Shown here piece after piece: positions 43,952-53,344 of a DNA stretch of 64,000 bases (position 1 is its first letter; each line of letters begins with the position of its first letter). The stretch lies in assembly GCA_900770165.1 (NCBI GenBank), contig CAAGJJ010000184.1, positions 3,268-67,267 on the forward strand, written 5' to 3'. Below the pieces are notes generated by a model. That model did not search any database, was not told the origin of the DNA, and saw only the letters and a program-made list of their open reading frames with translations. Both the position numbers and the translations under genes were made by a program. The DNA is from Clostridia bacterium. Lineage in GTDB: Bacteria; Bacillota; Clostridia; Oscillospirales; Acutalibacteraceae.

Positions 43952-45143
43952 ACTGTAGCTTTGATGCAATTTCTATTGTATATTCAGAAATCTTTTGTAA
44001 ATCTTCTTTTGTGGGCTTAAATAATACTTTTATACCGTCACCAATAAACTTAAAGTTAAGCATAGTTAACCGATTCTTTATCATATCTACTGCTTCTCCG
44101 CTCCATCCGTAAGAGCCAAAGGCACCAGCATATTTTGTTCTGGAGTTTATTGCATCTATTCTTGAAAGAGCATCCCAAATAGGTTTTGGTGCGTCTCGGT
44201 TAATAGTGCAAGAAGCAACTATAAGTGCATCGCAATCTCTAATAGCTTTAGAAATTTCTTCCATTGAGGTATTTACAATATCTAAAAGAATTGGTTCAAC
44301 TTTAGTTTTTTCCTTTACTGTTTTATAAGCTGTTTGAGCAAGCTCTTTTGTGCATCCATAAGCAGAAGCATATATAATAACAAGAGATTTTAATAATTTT
44401 TGCTCTTTTGTGCTCCATTTTCGGTAGTCGCTAATACGATCTTTTATGCTTTCTGTAATTACGGGACCGTGGCTTGGACAAATTGCAGATATTTCTAAAT
44501 CTTTAATTTTATCAAGTCCTGCAAGAACATAAGACTTAAATGGACCAAAAATACAGTCATAATAATATTTAAATTCATTTAGGTATTCTTTTTTATAATG
44601 AATATTTTTTTCTAGCATTGAAGGCTCGCAGAAATGAGCTCCGAGAAAATCGCAGGAGAACAAAATATTATCATTTTCAAAATAGGTCATCATAGAATCT
44701 GGCCAATGAAGAAGTGGTGCTACTATAAATTCTATATTTGAATTTGGGCCGATTTCTATTTTTTCTTTATGTTTAACTGTTTTACATTTGAAATCTCTAT
44801 TTGTTATAGATTTTAAATATTTTTCTGCAGCAGGAGTGCAAACTACTGTTATATTAGGATTTATTTCTAAGAGTTTAGTTAAGCTTCCTGAATGGTCTAA
44901 TTCTGTATGATTCATTACAATGTAATCTATGTTAGATATATCAACCAGACAACCAATATTATAAATATATTCTTCAAAATAATCTTCATGAACAGTTTCA
45001 ACTAAGACATTTTTTTTACCAGTAATAAGGTATGCATTATATGAAGTACCGTATTTTGACTCCATTATAATATCAAATACTCTAAGAGATGGATTTATAA
45101 CTCCAACTGAGTAAACATTATCTGATATTTTTGTTATTCCCAT
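43950..45143 (-). CDS. Flavodiiron protein (FprA-type O2/NO reductase)
   Basis: The 397 residues comprise a beta-lactamase-like diiron domain with H79-x-E81-x-D83-H84 (NHTELDHSGS), then LLHWPDSMMTYF, SCDFLGAH and CPSHGPV ligands. A flavodoxin domain (IIYASAYGCTKELAQ FMN loop, AFGSYGWSGEAVDM) follows from ~250. It reduces oxygen or nitric oxide to protect anaerobes. Rubredoxin, encoded just upstream on the same strand, is the expected electron donor. Confidence 0.96.
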   Translation of the reverse strand: MGITKISDNVYSVGVINPSLRVFDIIMESKYGTSYNAYLITGKKNVLVETVHEDYFEEYIYNIGCLVDISNIDYIVMNHTELDHSGSLTKLLEINPNITVVCTPAAEKYLKSITNRDFKCKTVKHKEKIEIGPNSNIEFIVAPLLHWPDSMMTYFENDNILFSCDFLGAHFCEPSMLEKNIHYKKEYLNEFKYYYDCIFGPFKSYVLAGLDKIKDLEISAICPSHGPVITESIKDRISDYRKWSTKEQKLLKSLVIIYASAYGCTKELAQTAYKTVKEKTKVEPILLDIVNTSMEEISKAIRDCDALIVASCTINRDAPKPIWDALSRIDAINSRTKYAGAFGSYGWSGEAVDMIKNRLTMLNFKFIGDGIKVLFKPTKEDLQKISEYTIEIASKLQ

Positions 45144-45157
45144 ATCAACTCAATCCT

Positions 45158-45328
45158 TTATTCTTCTTTTATAAACATTTCTTTACCTACTCCACACATA
45201 GGGCATAGCCAGTCAACAGGAAGATCTTCAAATGGTGTATTTGGTGGTATACATCCTTCAGAATCGCCTCGTTTAGGCATATATACCCAGTTGCAAGCAG
45301 TACATACATAATTATTAGTAGGTTCCAT
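45158..45328 (-). CDS. Rubredoxin
   Basis: This short frame (56 residues) begins at an ATG with AAAGGAGG upstream. VCTACNWVY and LPVDWLCPMCGVGKEMF give the two CxxC knuckles of a rubredoxin. The first knuckle has Asn-Trp in place of the usual Gly-Tyr. The stop lies 14 bases before the flavodiiron gene, so the two form an operon for oxygen/NO detoxification. Confidence 0.95.
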   Translation of the reverse strand: MEPTNNYVCTACNWVYMPKRGDSEGCIPPNTPFEDLPVDWLCPMCGVGKEMFIKEE

Positions 45329-45450
45329 AATGAATCCTCCTTTCTATAATAATTAGTTTTTAAAATTTTGTCAATTTTGAAGTTGAGTTTATTTGAAAAT
45401 GAAGTTATTATATGATAACATAAAACTAATATTTCTAAAGGGTGATGATA

Positions 45451-45846
45451 ATGAGAATTGAAGAGGTTTTCGACAGTATTAACGAAGTTTTAAATGAATT
45501 TGATTTTTTAAAATTTTTAATGAGAATATCTGATTATATAGCTTATTTTGCCTCATTTATGGTAGTTATTAATCAGCTTACATATTTGGGAGAGTTTGCC
45601 AACGCTGTTTGGACTTATATATTTATAATATCTGTAATTTTGAGTTTGGCATCTAAAAAATATATTAGCCTTCAAATATTATTTATAAGTTTAGGTATGG
45701 CACAATTTTGCTCTTTTGTGAAACAGCTTTTTCTATTTTCGTCTCATACATTTTCATGGAACAATTTTTTAGGCATTATTTCTTGCAGTTTGCTTACTTT
45801 TTTGTTTGCTAAGCTATATAGAAAACAAAAGGGCAGTGAGGGCTAA
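45451..45846 (+). CDS. Small membrane protein of unknown function
   Basis: I prefer the ATG at 45451 (131 residues), eight bases after AAAGGG. Upstream GTG/ATG codons overlap that site. An amphipathic N terminus (RIEEVFDSINEVLNEFDFLK) precedes four hydrophobic helices and a basic tail (KLYRKQKGSEG). It ends one base before the convergent ypeB stop. No family is recognised. Confidence 0.65.
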   Translation: MRIEEVFDSINEVLNEFDFLKFLMRISDYIAYFASFMVVINQLTYLGEFANAVWTYIFIISVILSLASKKYISLQILFISLGMAQFCSFVKQLFLFSSHTFSWNNFLGIISCSLLTFLFAKLYRKQKGSEG

Positions 45847-45847
45847 T

Positions 45848-47206
45848 TTATATTGCTAAAATGCCATTATCATATTTTAATAAAATTAATATATTTTCTT
45901 CTAGTCCTGTTTTTGAATTTATATATACTATTACATTTTCTCCATCTATAGATATGCAGTTAAATTCGTAGCAAAGGACTTCGTTTAATCCTTTTGTGGG
46001 TATGCATGCAAGGTTAATGGATTCTACAGCCAAAAGAGGGCTTACATTGTTTTGAGCCGATTTGGAATCTATGATATTTGAATCAAATGTTCTTTCTGCA
46101 TGGTTCATAAGATATCCTGTTGAATTTAATGATATAATTTCCCCAGTATCTAATGCTACACCAACCTTTATTAGATCTGGGTAATAGATTATATCATTTT
46201 TTTTATATGCGAAATTTATAGTGCAAATTCCATTAGATATAACATAATAACTTTCTGACATATTATTTATATTATGAGCTGCTAAAAATTCTTTTGCATT
46301 GTTTGAAGCGGTATCAAAACCAATTGTAGCTTCTGCAATAGTTCTAGGATTTATAATTGAGTTTATATATCCACCCTGTTTTGTTATGCTAATGTTTATG
46401 TCGTTTGCAGCTAGGTTATAGGTTTTAAGGTTTCCATTCGATTCGCCGGTTACTGAAATATGAGATTTTTCAATTCCCAAAAAACTGCAGACTTTATTTA
46501 TAGCTTCATCTTGTGAGATTTCAGGTTTGTCTTTTAGAAATTTAGGTTCTATTTGTGTTATATGGTCAGAAAAAGGACCGTCGTATATCATTGTAGGAAA
46601 ATCAGTAAACCCTTCATTCATATCGTGAAATCCTGAATTTATAAATGGAACCTCTTTATTTTGTGTGTTTACTGAAAGATTTTGTATTACATTTTTAGTT
46701 TGGGCAATAGTCATTTCTCCGTCTGAATATCTAGCTGTAATATCTTGTAAGTCTGTATTAATAATTCTTGCATACTGGCATAAAGTTCTAAGATTATCTA
46801 TGTCTTCAGTGCTGAGTAATTCATCTCTTGATATTTTTTGAGATATATAAGAACTAAAATCACCAACCTGAGCAACGAATTTATTAATATTAGAAAGATC
46901 TACATCTTCAAGAGGAAGTTGAGACAAAGAAGCTTTAGCACTATCGGACTGACTTAAGAGCTTTGCCGATAAACTATATTGTTGTGGCTTTGTATTTGCA
47001 TACATTCCTTTTGTGAGTGTTGATTCAAGGTTAGAAATATGATTTGATAATTCATCTAATGCTCGTTCGTATGTGTATTCTAAACTGTCTTTGTAGTAGT
47101 TAGCAGTGTTGTATCCAGCAATTGCAAATCCACCTAAAACTATAAATGCTGCTATAGTAAAGCTTGTAATACGAACTAGTGTACGTACCGCTATATTTTT
47201 ATTCAT
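45848..47206 (-). CDS. ypeB: Spore germination protein YpeB
   Basis: The ATG at 47206 follows GGAGG, giving 452 residues. A transmembrane signal anchor (~residues 11-33, ITSFTIAAFIVLGGFAIAGYN) precedes a helical domain with YERALDELSNHISNLESTLTKGMYA, SLSQLPLEDVDLSNINKFVAQVGDF and related motifs. PepSY-like repeats with the IS and GYINSIINPR segments follow. YpeB is required for the localisation and stability of the SleB lytic enzyme in spores. sleB normally sits next to it but is absent here. Confidence 0.94.
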   Translation of the reverse strand: MNKNIAVRTLVRITSFTIAAFIVLGGFAIAGYNTANYYKDSLEYTYERALDELSNHISNLESTLTKGMYANTKPQQYSLSAKLLSQSDSAKASLSQLPLEDVDLSNINKFVAQVGDFSSYISQKISRDELLSTEDIDNLRTLCQYARIINTDLQDITARYSDGEMTIAQTKNVIQNLSVNTQNKEVPFINSGFHDMNEGFTDFPTMIYDGPFSDHITQIEPKFLKDKPEISQDEAINKVCSFLGIEKSHISVTGESNGNLKTYNLAANDINISITKQGGYINSIINPRTIAEATIGFDTASNNAKEFLAAHNINNMSESYYVISNGICTINFAYKKNDIIYYPDLIKVGVALDTGEIISLNSTGYLMNHAERTFDSNIIDSKSAQNNVSPLLAVESINLACIPTKGLNEVLCYEFNCISIDGENVIVYINSKTGLEENILILLKYDNGILAI

Positions 47207-47350
47207 ATTGTTTCCTCCGCTGCTGTGATATGGAATTATTTTTTCTAATAGATATAACAATTATGCAGCAAAAATTAAATTTATAAATGTACCTTTAAAA
47301 ATTAATATATGTAATGTATAATAAAGATAATTTATTTGTTGGGGGATAAT

Positions 47351-48493
47351 ATGAAAGAGGCATATTTAGATAACAGTGCAACAACACAAACTTGCCCTGA
47401 AGCGGTAGAAAAAATTGTTGAACTGTTAACGGTAAGGTATGGCAATCCATCATCATTACATAAAAAAGGAATTGAAGCGGAGAAAGAAATTAGGTTAGCA
47501 AGACAGATAATTGCAGATTATCTAGGCTGCGATATTTCAGAAATATATTTTACATCTGGTGGGACCGAGTCGAATAATCTTGCTATTTTAGGAACAGTAA
47601 GGGCTTTAAAAAGAAGAGGAAACAGAATAGTTACTACTTCTATTGAACATTCTTCTGTTATAGAAACATTTAAAGAAGCTGAAAAATTAGGATTTGAAAC
47701 AGTATTTATAGAACCAGATAGGAATGGATTAGTACCGGAAGAAAAAATTTACAATGCGATTAATAGCAATACAATTCTTGTTAGCACTATGTTAGTTAAT
47801 AATGAAGTGGGTACGGTGCAGAATGTTTCAAATATAAAAAAAGTAGCATCAATTAAAAAATCCCCGGCACTTGTTCATATAGATGCAGTTCAAGCCTTTG
47901 GCAAAATACCAATTAAATTGTCAAAAATAAATGCCGACCTTCTTACAGTTTCATCACATAAAATTCATGGTCCCAAAGGTGTTGGAGCTTTATTTGTATC
48001 TAAAAAAGCAAGAATTTTACCTATCATGTTTGGCGGTAGCCAAGAGGGAGCAATAAGACCAGGGACGGAATCATCTGCACTAATTGCAGGATTTGGCGCA
48101 GCTGTAAAAGCTTTACCAGATATTAAAGATGAATATGAACATATTTCAAAACTTAATATATATTTAAGAGAAAAACTTAACTTATTAGAAGGAATAACTA
48201 TTAATTCACCAGAAAATTCACTATCATATATTATTAATTTTTCTGTTGCTGGTATAAGATCAGAGACGATGTTGCATCATCTTTCGTCGTTAAATATATA
48301 TGTTTCAAGTGGCTCAGCTTGTTCTAAGGGCAAAAAGAGCCATGTTTTATCTAGCATGGGATTAAGTGAGGAAATAATAGATTCATCTATAAGAGTTAGT
48401 TTTTCAAGATATAATGATAAAGCAGATATTGATGCTCTAATAGATGGACTAAAATTAGGAATAAAAAATTTAGCAAAGAGAGGAAGAAAATGA
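47351..48493 (+). CDS. Cysteine desulfurase (NifS/IscS-like)
   Basis: The ATG at 47351 lies five bases after GGGGG (380 residues); the earlier TTG has no site. It shows DNSATTQTCPEA, TSGGTESNN, HIDAVQAFGK, SSHKIHGPKGVGAL (PLP Lys) and SSGSACSKGKKSH (catalytic Cys). It supplies persulfide sulfur. The 4-base overlap with thiI makes sulfur delivery to tRNA thiolation the likely job. Confidence 0.96.
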   Translation: MKEAYLDNSATTQTCPEAVEKIVELLTVRYGNPSSLHKKGIEAEKEIRLARQIIADYLGCDISEIYFTSGGTESNNLAILGTVRALKRRGNRIVTTSIEHSSVIETFKEAEKLGFETVFIEPDRNGLVPEEKIYNAINSNTILVSTMLVNNEVGTVQNVSNIKKVASIKKSPALVHIDAVQAFGKIPIKLSKINADLLTVSSHKIHGPKGVGALFVSKKARILPIMFGGSQEGAIRPGTESSALIAGFGAAVKALPDIKDEYEHISKLNIYLREKLNLLEGITINSPENSLSYIINFSVAGIRSETMLHHLSSLNIYVSSGSACSKGKKSHVLSSMGLSEEIIDSSIRVSFSRYNDKADIDALIDGLKLGIKNLAKRGRK

Positions 48494-49668
48494 AAGAAGT
48501 TATACTTGTAAAAATAGGAGAATCTGTTTTAAAAGGGCTTAATAGAAGGACCTTTGAAGATATTTTAATTAAGAATATAAGAAGGGCAATTAAACCTATT
48601 GGTGAGTTTGAAATAAGAAATGCACAGTCAACAATTTATCTTTTACCTAAAAATGATGATATAGATTTAGATGAAGCTTGCGAAAAAGTAGGTAAAGTTT
48701 TTGGCATAGCTGCATTTTCGAAGGCATGTGTTGCTTCAAAAAATATAGATGATATAAAAAAATGTGCACTAGAATATTTAAAAACTGAACTTAACTATGT
48801 AAAGAGCTTTAAAGTTGAATCGAAAAGAGCAGACAAAAAGTTTGAACTTAAATCTCCTGAAATTTCTAGAGAATTAGGTGGATTTTTATACGAAAATTTT
48901 GAAAATTTAAATGTAGATGTACATAATCCAGAAGTTATAGTAACTGTTGAAATTCGTGAAGAAGGAGCATATATACATTCCAATGTTAAAGTTGGCGCAG
49001 GTGGACTACCGGTTGGTACAGGAGGCAGAGCTGCAATATTAATTTCAGGAGGAATAGATAGTCCTGTTGCAGCATGGATGATGGCTAAAAGAGGAATTGA
49101 ACTTACAGCTATACATTTTGCAAGCCCTCCATATACAAGTGAAAGATCAGAACAGAAAGTTGTAGATTTACTTCAAAAAGTATCTGAATACAGTGGAAAA
49201 ATAACCATGATTACTGTTCCATTTACTGAAATTCAGGAAAAGATTCAAAAAGACTGTCCAGAAGAATTATTTACAATTATAATGAGAAGATTAATGATGA
49301 GACTTGCACAAATTATTGCAGAAGATCAAAAATGTCAAGCGCTAATTACTGGTGAAAGTTTAGGTCAGGTGGCAAGCCAAACGATTGGAGCAATAGCATG
49401 TACCGATGAGGCCGTTAATATGCCTGTATTTAGGCCACTAATAGGTATGGATAAAGATGAAATAGTTAGAATATCTAGAAAAATAGATACATTTGATATA
49501 TCAATACAACCGTTTGAAGATTGTTGTACAGTGTTTACGCCTAAACATCCTAGAACAAGACCAAAACTTAAGTTTGTAAAAAGTGCAGAATTGAATATTA
49601 ATTGGGATGAAATGATTGAAAAAGCTTTAAATAACCTAAAATATACAAAAATAGGGTATAGAAAGTAG
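48490..49668 (+). CDS. thiI: tRNA 4-thiouridine sulfurtransferase ThiI
   Basis: The 392 residues carry a ferredoxin-like N-terminal domain and a THUMP domain (~60-165, ending in VGAGGLPVGTGGRAAILISG). A PP-loop ATP pyrophosphatase domain (SGGIDSPVAAWMMAKRG) follows, ending in CCTVFTPKHPRT. It lacks the C-terminal rhodanese domain of enteric ThiI, as usual in Firmicutes. It makes s4U8 in tRNA using sulfur from the cysteine desulfurase encoded just upstream (ATGA overlap). Confidence 0.96.
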   Translation: MKEVILVKIGESVLKGLNRRTFEDILIKNIRRAIKPIGEFEIRNAQSTIYLLPKNDDIDLDEACEKVGKVFGIAAFSKACVASKNIDDIKKCALEYLKTELNYVKSFKVESKRADKKFELKSPEISRELGGFLYENFENLNVDVHNPEVIVTVEIREEGAYIHSNVKVGAGGLPVGTGGRAAILISGGIDSPVAAWMMAKRGIELTAIHFASPPYTSERSEQKVVDLLQKVSEYSGKITMITVPFTEIQEKIQKDCPEELFTIIMRRLMMRLAQIIAEDQKCQALITGESLGQVASQTIGAIACTDEAVNMPVFRPLIGMDKDEIVRISRKIDTFDISIQPFEDCCTVFTPKHPRTRPKLKFVKSAELNINWDEMIEKALNNLKYTKIGYRK

Positions 49669-49676
49669 GTCTAATA

Positions 49677-50144
49677 ATGAATGCTGAGGTTTATTTTATT
49701 GATGAGGCAAATACTTTAATTGATGACAATATAAAAAATAGTTATGTTGATAGTATGATTGAAATGTTTGATCCTATTGATATAAATTTAATTTACAAAA
49801 CTACAGTTGTACCTACAAGGAATAAAATAGAACAGGCATTTAGAGAGACAAAAAGGACAAGTGAAAATATAGATATTGTAATTTGCATTGGTGGACTTTA
49901 TGGAAATCAAGATTGTATTATAAAAAAATTTTTTAATAATTATCAAATTGATTTTACTCTTAGTAACCGTAAAATGATTAAAGCAGAAGTATTATATTCT
50001 GAAGAAGGTATAATACCAGGTTATATTGTAAAATTTTGGGGTATGGATGTATATTTATTGCCTTATCTTAGAAATGAAACGCTTAACCTTATAAAAAAGT
50101 ATATGATACCTAACCTTTTGATTAGGAGGGTTTTAAATGAATAA
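49677..50144 (+). CDS. Molybdopterin-binding-like (MoCF/CinA-type) protein
   Basis: The 155 residues read AEVYFIDEANTLIDDNIKNSY near the start and IVICIGGLYGNQDCIIKKFF in the middle. These correspond to the first strand and the TGGLGPT loop of MoCF/CinA N-terminal domains, but with the key residues changed. The end (GYIVKFWGMDVYLLPYLRNET) resembles the conserved PG-x-P part of such domains. It starts nine bases after thiI and overlaps the sortase gene by eight bases. It is probably a catalytically altered paralogue of unknown role. Confidence 0.6.
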   Translation: MNAEVYFIDEANTLIDDNIKNSYVDSMIEMFDPIDINLIYKTTVVPTRNKIEQAFRETKRTSENIDIVICIGGLYGNQDCIIKKFFNNYQIDFTLSNRKMIKAEVLYSEEGIIPGYIVKFWGMDVYLLPYLRNETLNLIKKYMIPNLLIRRVLNE

Positions 50145-51141
50145 CAAAGGTGAATGTAAGCAATTAGATAAAGCCAAAAGAAACTTTTTTAAAAATGTAT
50201 TTCCGGTTAAAGGAGATTCATTTAAAGAAGCTCTTAGAAAGATTGTTATATTAATTGCAGTTATCGTGTTTATTGTATCTGGTGCTATGCTTGTAAATAT
50301 ATTACTTATACAACCTAATAAAAATAAGGATATTTATAATGAAATAAAAGATATTTATTATAGCGAATCTGCTGATAATGCTGAAGACATAAAAAAGGTA
50401 AGAGAGAATCAACTTATAAAGGTTAGAGAATTAAATCCCGATATATCTGGTTGGATAAAAATATCTAATACAAATATAGATAACCCAGTTTTAATGCCAC
50501 CCGAGGAAGATAGTGAATATTATCTTTATAGAAACTATAAAAAAGAAAGCACCAAATATGGTAGTCTATTTTTAGATGCTACTGTTGACTTAGATAATAA
50601 CTATAAAAATATGGTTATTTATGGACATCATATGCAAGATGGAAGTATGTTTGCAAATCTTATTAAATATTCTGATTTAGATTTTTATAAACAAAATCCA
50701 ATAATCAATTTTGACACAATTAAAAATATTGCAGATTGGAAAATTATTTCAATATTTAAAACGAATACGCGGAAAGAACAAGGAGACATTTTTCAGTATA
50801 TTCAAACAGGCTTTTCAAGCGATATAGATTTTTTAAACTATGTTTATAATGTTAGAGAAAGATCTTTAATAGATATACCCGTTGATGTAAATGAAAATGA
50901 TGAATTAGTTACGTTGTCAACTTGCTCCTATGAATTCGATGATTTTAGAACTGTAGTAGTAGCAAGAAAGATAAGGGAATTAGAAGATAGTTATGTTGAT
51001 GTTTCAAATGCCAAGTTAAATCCAGATCCTCTTATGCCTCAAATATGGTACGATAAAAGAGGTGGAACAAAACCTAAAATTTCAGATTTTAGCACGGCCT
51101 ATAGTAATGGCGAAATAGATTGGTATATTCCGCTTGATTAA
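50137..51141 (+). CDS. srtB: Class B sortase
   Basis: The 334 residues have a cytoplasmic start, one signal-anchor helix (~38-60) and a sortase domain. The domain shows NTNIDNPVLMPPEEDSEYYL, KYGSLFLDA, IYGHHMQDGSMFANL (catalytic His), TLSTCSYEFDDFRTVVVARK (catalytic Cys and Arg). It cleaves sorting signals and links proteins to peptidoglycan or pilus subunits. No substrate with an NPxTG-like motif occurs in this window. The gene overlaps both the MoCF-like gene and the 5' part of the next reading frame. Confidence 0.95.
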   Translation: MNNKGECKQLDKAKRNFFKNVFPVKGDSFKEALRKIVILIAVIVFIVSGAMLVNILLIQPNKNKDIYNEIKDIYYSESADNAEDIKKVRENQLIKVRELNPDISGWIKISNTNIDNPVLMPPEEDSEYYLYRNYKKESTKYGSLFLDATVDLDNNYKNMVIYGHHMQDGSMFANLIKYSDLDFYKQNPIINFDTIKNIADWKIISIFKTNTRKEQGDIFQYIQTGFSSDIDFLNYVYNVRERSLIDIPVDVNENDELVTLSTCSYEFDDFRTVVVARKIRELEDSYVDVSNAKLNPDPLMPQIWYDKRGGTKPKISDFSTAYSNGEIDWYIPLD

Positions 51142-51163
51142 GGCATACTTTGGGAGAGTTGTT

Positions 51164-52177
51164 ATGATTATAATTATGAAGAGTGATGCAGATGAGCGGG
51201 ATATTCAAAGTGTAAAAAATATTTTGAAAAGGTATAATTTAGAAGTACACACATTAAAAAATACACCTACAAAAGCTATGGTTATTATAGGTGATGAAAA
51301 CAGATTATCAGATGTAAATATAGAGCCTTTACATGGTGTGGAAAAGTGTATACCTATATTACATAGTTACAAATTGGCAAGTAGAGATATCTACCCTAAT
51401 GGAAGATTAGTAAAAGTAGGGGATGAAGTTATAGGTGGTAATAAGTTATTAATGATAGCGGGTCCGTGTGCTGTTGAAAGTGAAGAGCAAATGTTTACTA
51501 TAGCAGAGGAAATAAAAAAAATGGGGACTCATTTTTTGAGAGGTGGTGCGTATAAACCAAGAACGTCTCCATACGCTTTCCAAGGTTTAGAAGAGGAAGG
51601 ATTAAAGCTTCTGCGAAATGCTGCAGATGCAAATGGACTTAAGGTAGTAAGTGAAATTGTTTCAGAAAATTTTATTGATAGCGCAGCTAAATATTGCGAT
51701 GTAGTTCAGATAGGTGCTAGAAATATGCAAAATTTTGAGCTATTGAAAACGGTAGGTAAAGCTAAAATTCCAGTCCTTTTAAAAAGAGGAATATCATCTA
51801 CTATTGAAGAATGGTTAGATGCCGCTGAGTACATAATGAGTGAAGGAAATTACAATGTAATACTTTGTGAAAGAGGAATAAGAACATTTGAAACAGCTAC
51901 TCGAAATACTCTTGATATTTCTGCAGTTGCTGTAGTTAAGGAAAAAAGCTCTTTACCAATTATAGTCGATCCGTCACATGCTGCGGGGAAAAGCTCTTAT
52001 ATAAGGTCATTATCTTTAGCAGCTGTAGCTGCAGGAGCAGATGGCCTTATAGTTGAAGTGCATCCAGATCCCAAAGAGGCTATATCGGATGCTGCACAGC
52101 AAATTACCCCAAGGGAATATGGTCAACTTTTAAGTGATGTAAAAAAAGTAGCTTCGGCCGTTAATAGAAGTCTATAA
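51164..52177 (+). CDS. aroF: 3-deoxy-7-phosphoheptulonate synthase (DAHP synthase, type I-beta)
   Basis: The ATG at 51164 follows GGGAG (337 residues). An N-terminal ferredoxin-like regulatory domain (IIIMKSDADERDIQSVKNIL ... PLHGVEKCIPI) precedes the TIM barrel with MIAGPCAVESEEQM, FLRGGAYKPRTSPYAFQGL, VLLKRG, CERGIRTFE and VDPSHAAGKSSY. It condenses PEP and erythrose-4-phosphate, the first step of the shikimate pathway. The N-terminal domain type is linked to feedback control by aromatic amino acids. Confidence 0.95.
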   Translation: MIIIMKSDADERDIQSVKNILKRYNLEVHTLKNTPTKAMVIIGDENRLSDVNIEPLHGVEKCIPILHSYKLASRDIYPNGRLVKVGDEVIGGNKLLMIAGPCAVESEEQMFTIAEEIKKMGTHFLRGGAYKPRTSPYAFQGLEEEGLKLLRNAADANGLKVVSEIVSENFIDSAAKYCDVVQIGARNMQNFELLKTVGKAKIPVLLKRGISSTIEEWLDAAEYIMSEGNYNVILCERGIRTFETATRNTLDISAVAVVKEKSSLPIIVDPSHAAGKSSYIRSLSLAAVAAGADGLIVEVHPDPKEAISDAAQQITPREYGQLLSDVKKVASAVNRSL

Positions 52178-52300
52178 TTTAAGAAAATTTTTTTGTATTA
52201 ATTTTTATGAAATGGCGGCTTAGATTAGGCTAGAATTATTAAGAAAAATAGAGAAAATATAAGTATTATATAATATAGTTTTAATTTTTAAAGAAAAGTA

Positions 52301-52329
52301 TTGACACTATTTATTTAGTGTGATAATAT
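52301..52329 (+). promoter_or_regulatory. Promoter of rplM-rpsI with an overlapping dyad
   Basis: TTGACA at 52301 is followed 17 bases later by TAATAT. The dyad ACACTA-N6-TAGTGT (52304-52321) begins inside the -35 element. The ~85-base leader has a weak GCAGC/GTTGC pairing that might be an L13 autoregulatory leader, which I cannot confirm. Confidence 0.55.
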
Positions 52330-52420
52330 TTATTTTGCAGCTATATAGATACATAGTATTTTTAATATATAATTAAAAGTTGCTTAATAAAATAATTTAT
52401 TATTACAGGAGGAAAACTAA

Positions 52421-52849
52421 ATGTCTACTTATATGCCAAAAGCAAGTGAAGTTGAACGCAAATGGTACATTATTGATGCTGCAGGCAAACCTTTGGGGAG
52501 AGTTGCTGCTCAAGTTGCTACTTTGCTTCGTGGAAAACATAAACCAACCTTTGCACCTCATGTAGATTGTGGTGATCATGTTATTGTTATTAACTGTAAG
52601 GATGCTGTTCTTACTGGAAGTAAATTAACTCAAAAGTATTATTATCGTCATACAGGCTATATTGGTAATTTGAAATCTGTTAGATATGATACTTTAATGG
52701 CTCAGAAACCTGAAAAGGCTATGCATTTGGCTGTTAAAGGAATGATTCCAGATACAACTTTGGGCCGAAATGCTATGGCAAGATTACGTGTATTTGCAGG
52801 TTCAGAGCATAAACATGAAGCTCAAAAGCCACAAGCATGGGAAATATAG
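52421..52849 (+). CDS. rplM: Ribosomal protein L13
   Basis: The 142-residue protein shows KASEVERKWYIIDAAGKPLG, VATLLRGKHKPTFAPHVDCG, KYYYRHTGYIGN and AVKGMIPDTTLGR, the L13 signature. It binds 23S rRNA early in 50S assembly. AGGAGG precedes the ATG. It is 15 bases from rpsI, the conserved gene pair. Confidence 0.99.
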   Translation: MSTYMPKASEVERKWYIIDAAGKPLGRVAAQVATLLRGKHKPTFAPHVDCGDHVIVINCKDAVLTGSKLTQKYYYRHTGYIGNLKSVRYDTLMAQKPEKAMHLAVKGMIPDTTLGRNAMARLRVFAGSEHKHEAQKPQAWEI

Positions 52850-52864
52850 AAGGGAGAGTCTTAT

Positions 52865-53266
52865 ATGTACGATAAAGCACCTTATTTTTATGGAACAGGA
52901 AGAAGAAAAAGTTCTGTTGCTCGTGTTAGAATTTATAAAGGAACAGGAAAAGTTACAATTAACGATAGAGATATAGATGATTATTTTGGACTTGAAACTT
53001 TGAAGTTAATAGTAAGACAACCACTTGAGCTTACTGGTACTAGCGACAAGTTTGATGTTGTTTGCCGTGTTTCAGGTGGCGGAGTGACAGGTCAAGCAGG
53101 GGCTATTCGTCATGGAATTTCACGAGGCTTGTTACAATATGACTCTGAAAATCTTAGACCAAAACTTAAAAAAGCAGGCTTTTTAACGCGTGATCCAAGA
53201 ATGAAAGAACGTAAAAAATACGGTCTTAAAGCTGCACGTCGTGCTCCACAGTTCAGTAAGAGATAG
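52865..53266 (+). CDS. rpsI: Ribosomal protein S9
   Basis: The 133 residues show FYGTGRRKSSVARVRIYKG, GGGVTGQAGAIRHGISRGLL and the basic C terminus RMKERKKYGLKAARRAPQFS ending KR, which reaches the ribosomal P site. A ribosome site (GAAGGGAG) lies nine bases before the ATG. It is the second gene of the L13-S9 operon. Confidence 0.99.
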   Translation: MYDKAPYFYGTGRRKSSVARVRIYKGTGKVTINDRDIDDYFGLETLKLIVRQPLELTGTSDKFDVVCRVSGGGVTGQAGAIRHGISRGLLQYDSENLRPKLKKAGFLTRDPRMKERKKYGLKAARRAPQFSKR

Positions 53267-53308
53267 TATTTGTATATTACAGTTTTATATAATAATATAT
53301 AAAAGATT

Positions 53309-53344
53309 AATGGCTAAGTGTTTTACTTGGCCATTTTTTTATTT
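53309..53344 (+). terminator. Terminator of rplM-rpsI
   Basis: AATGGCTAAGT pairs with ACTTGGCCATT (one wobble) and is followed by TTTTTTT. Confidence 0.85.

Noticed and set aside
51134..51163. Upstream start for the DAHP synthase gene
   Set aside because: The extra ten codons lie within the sortase gene end and have no ribosome site. GGGAG is correctly placed for the ATG at 51164.
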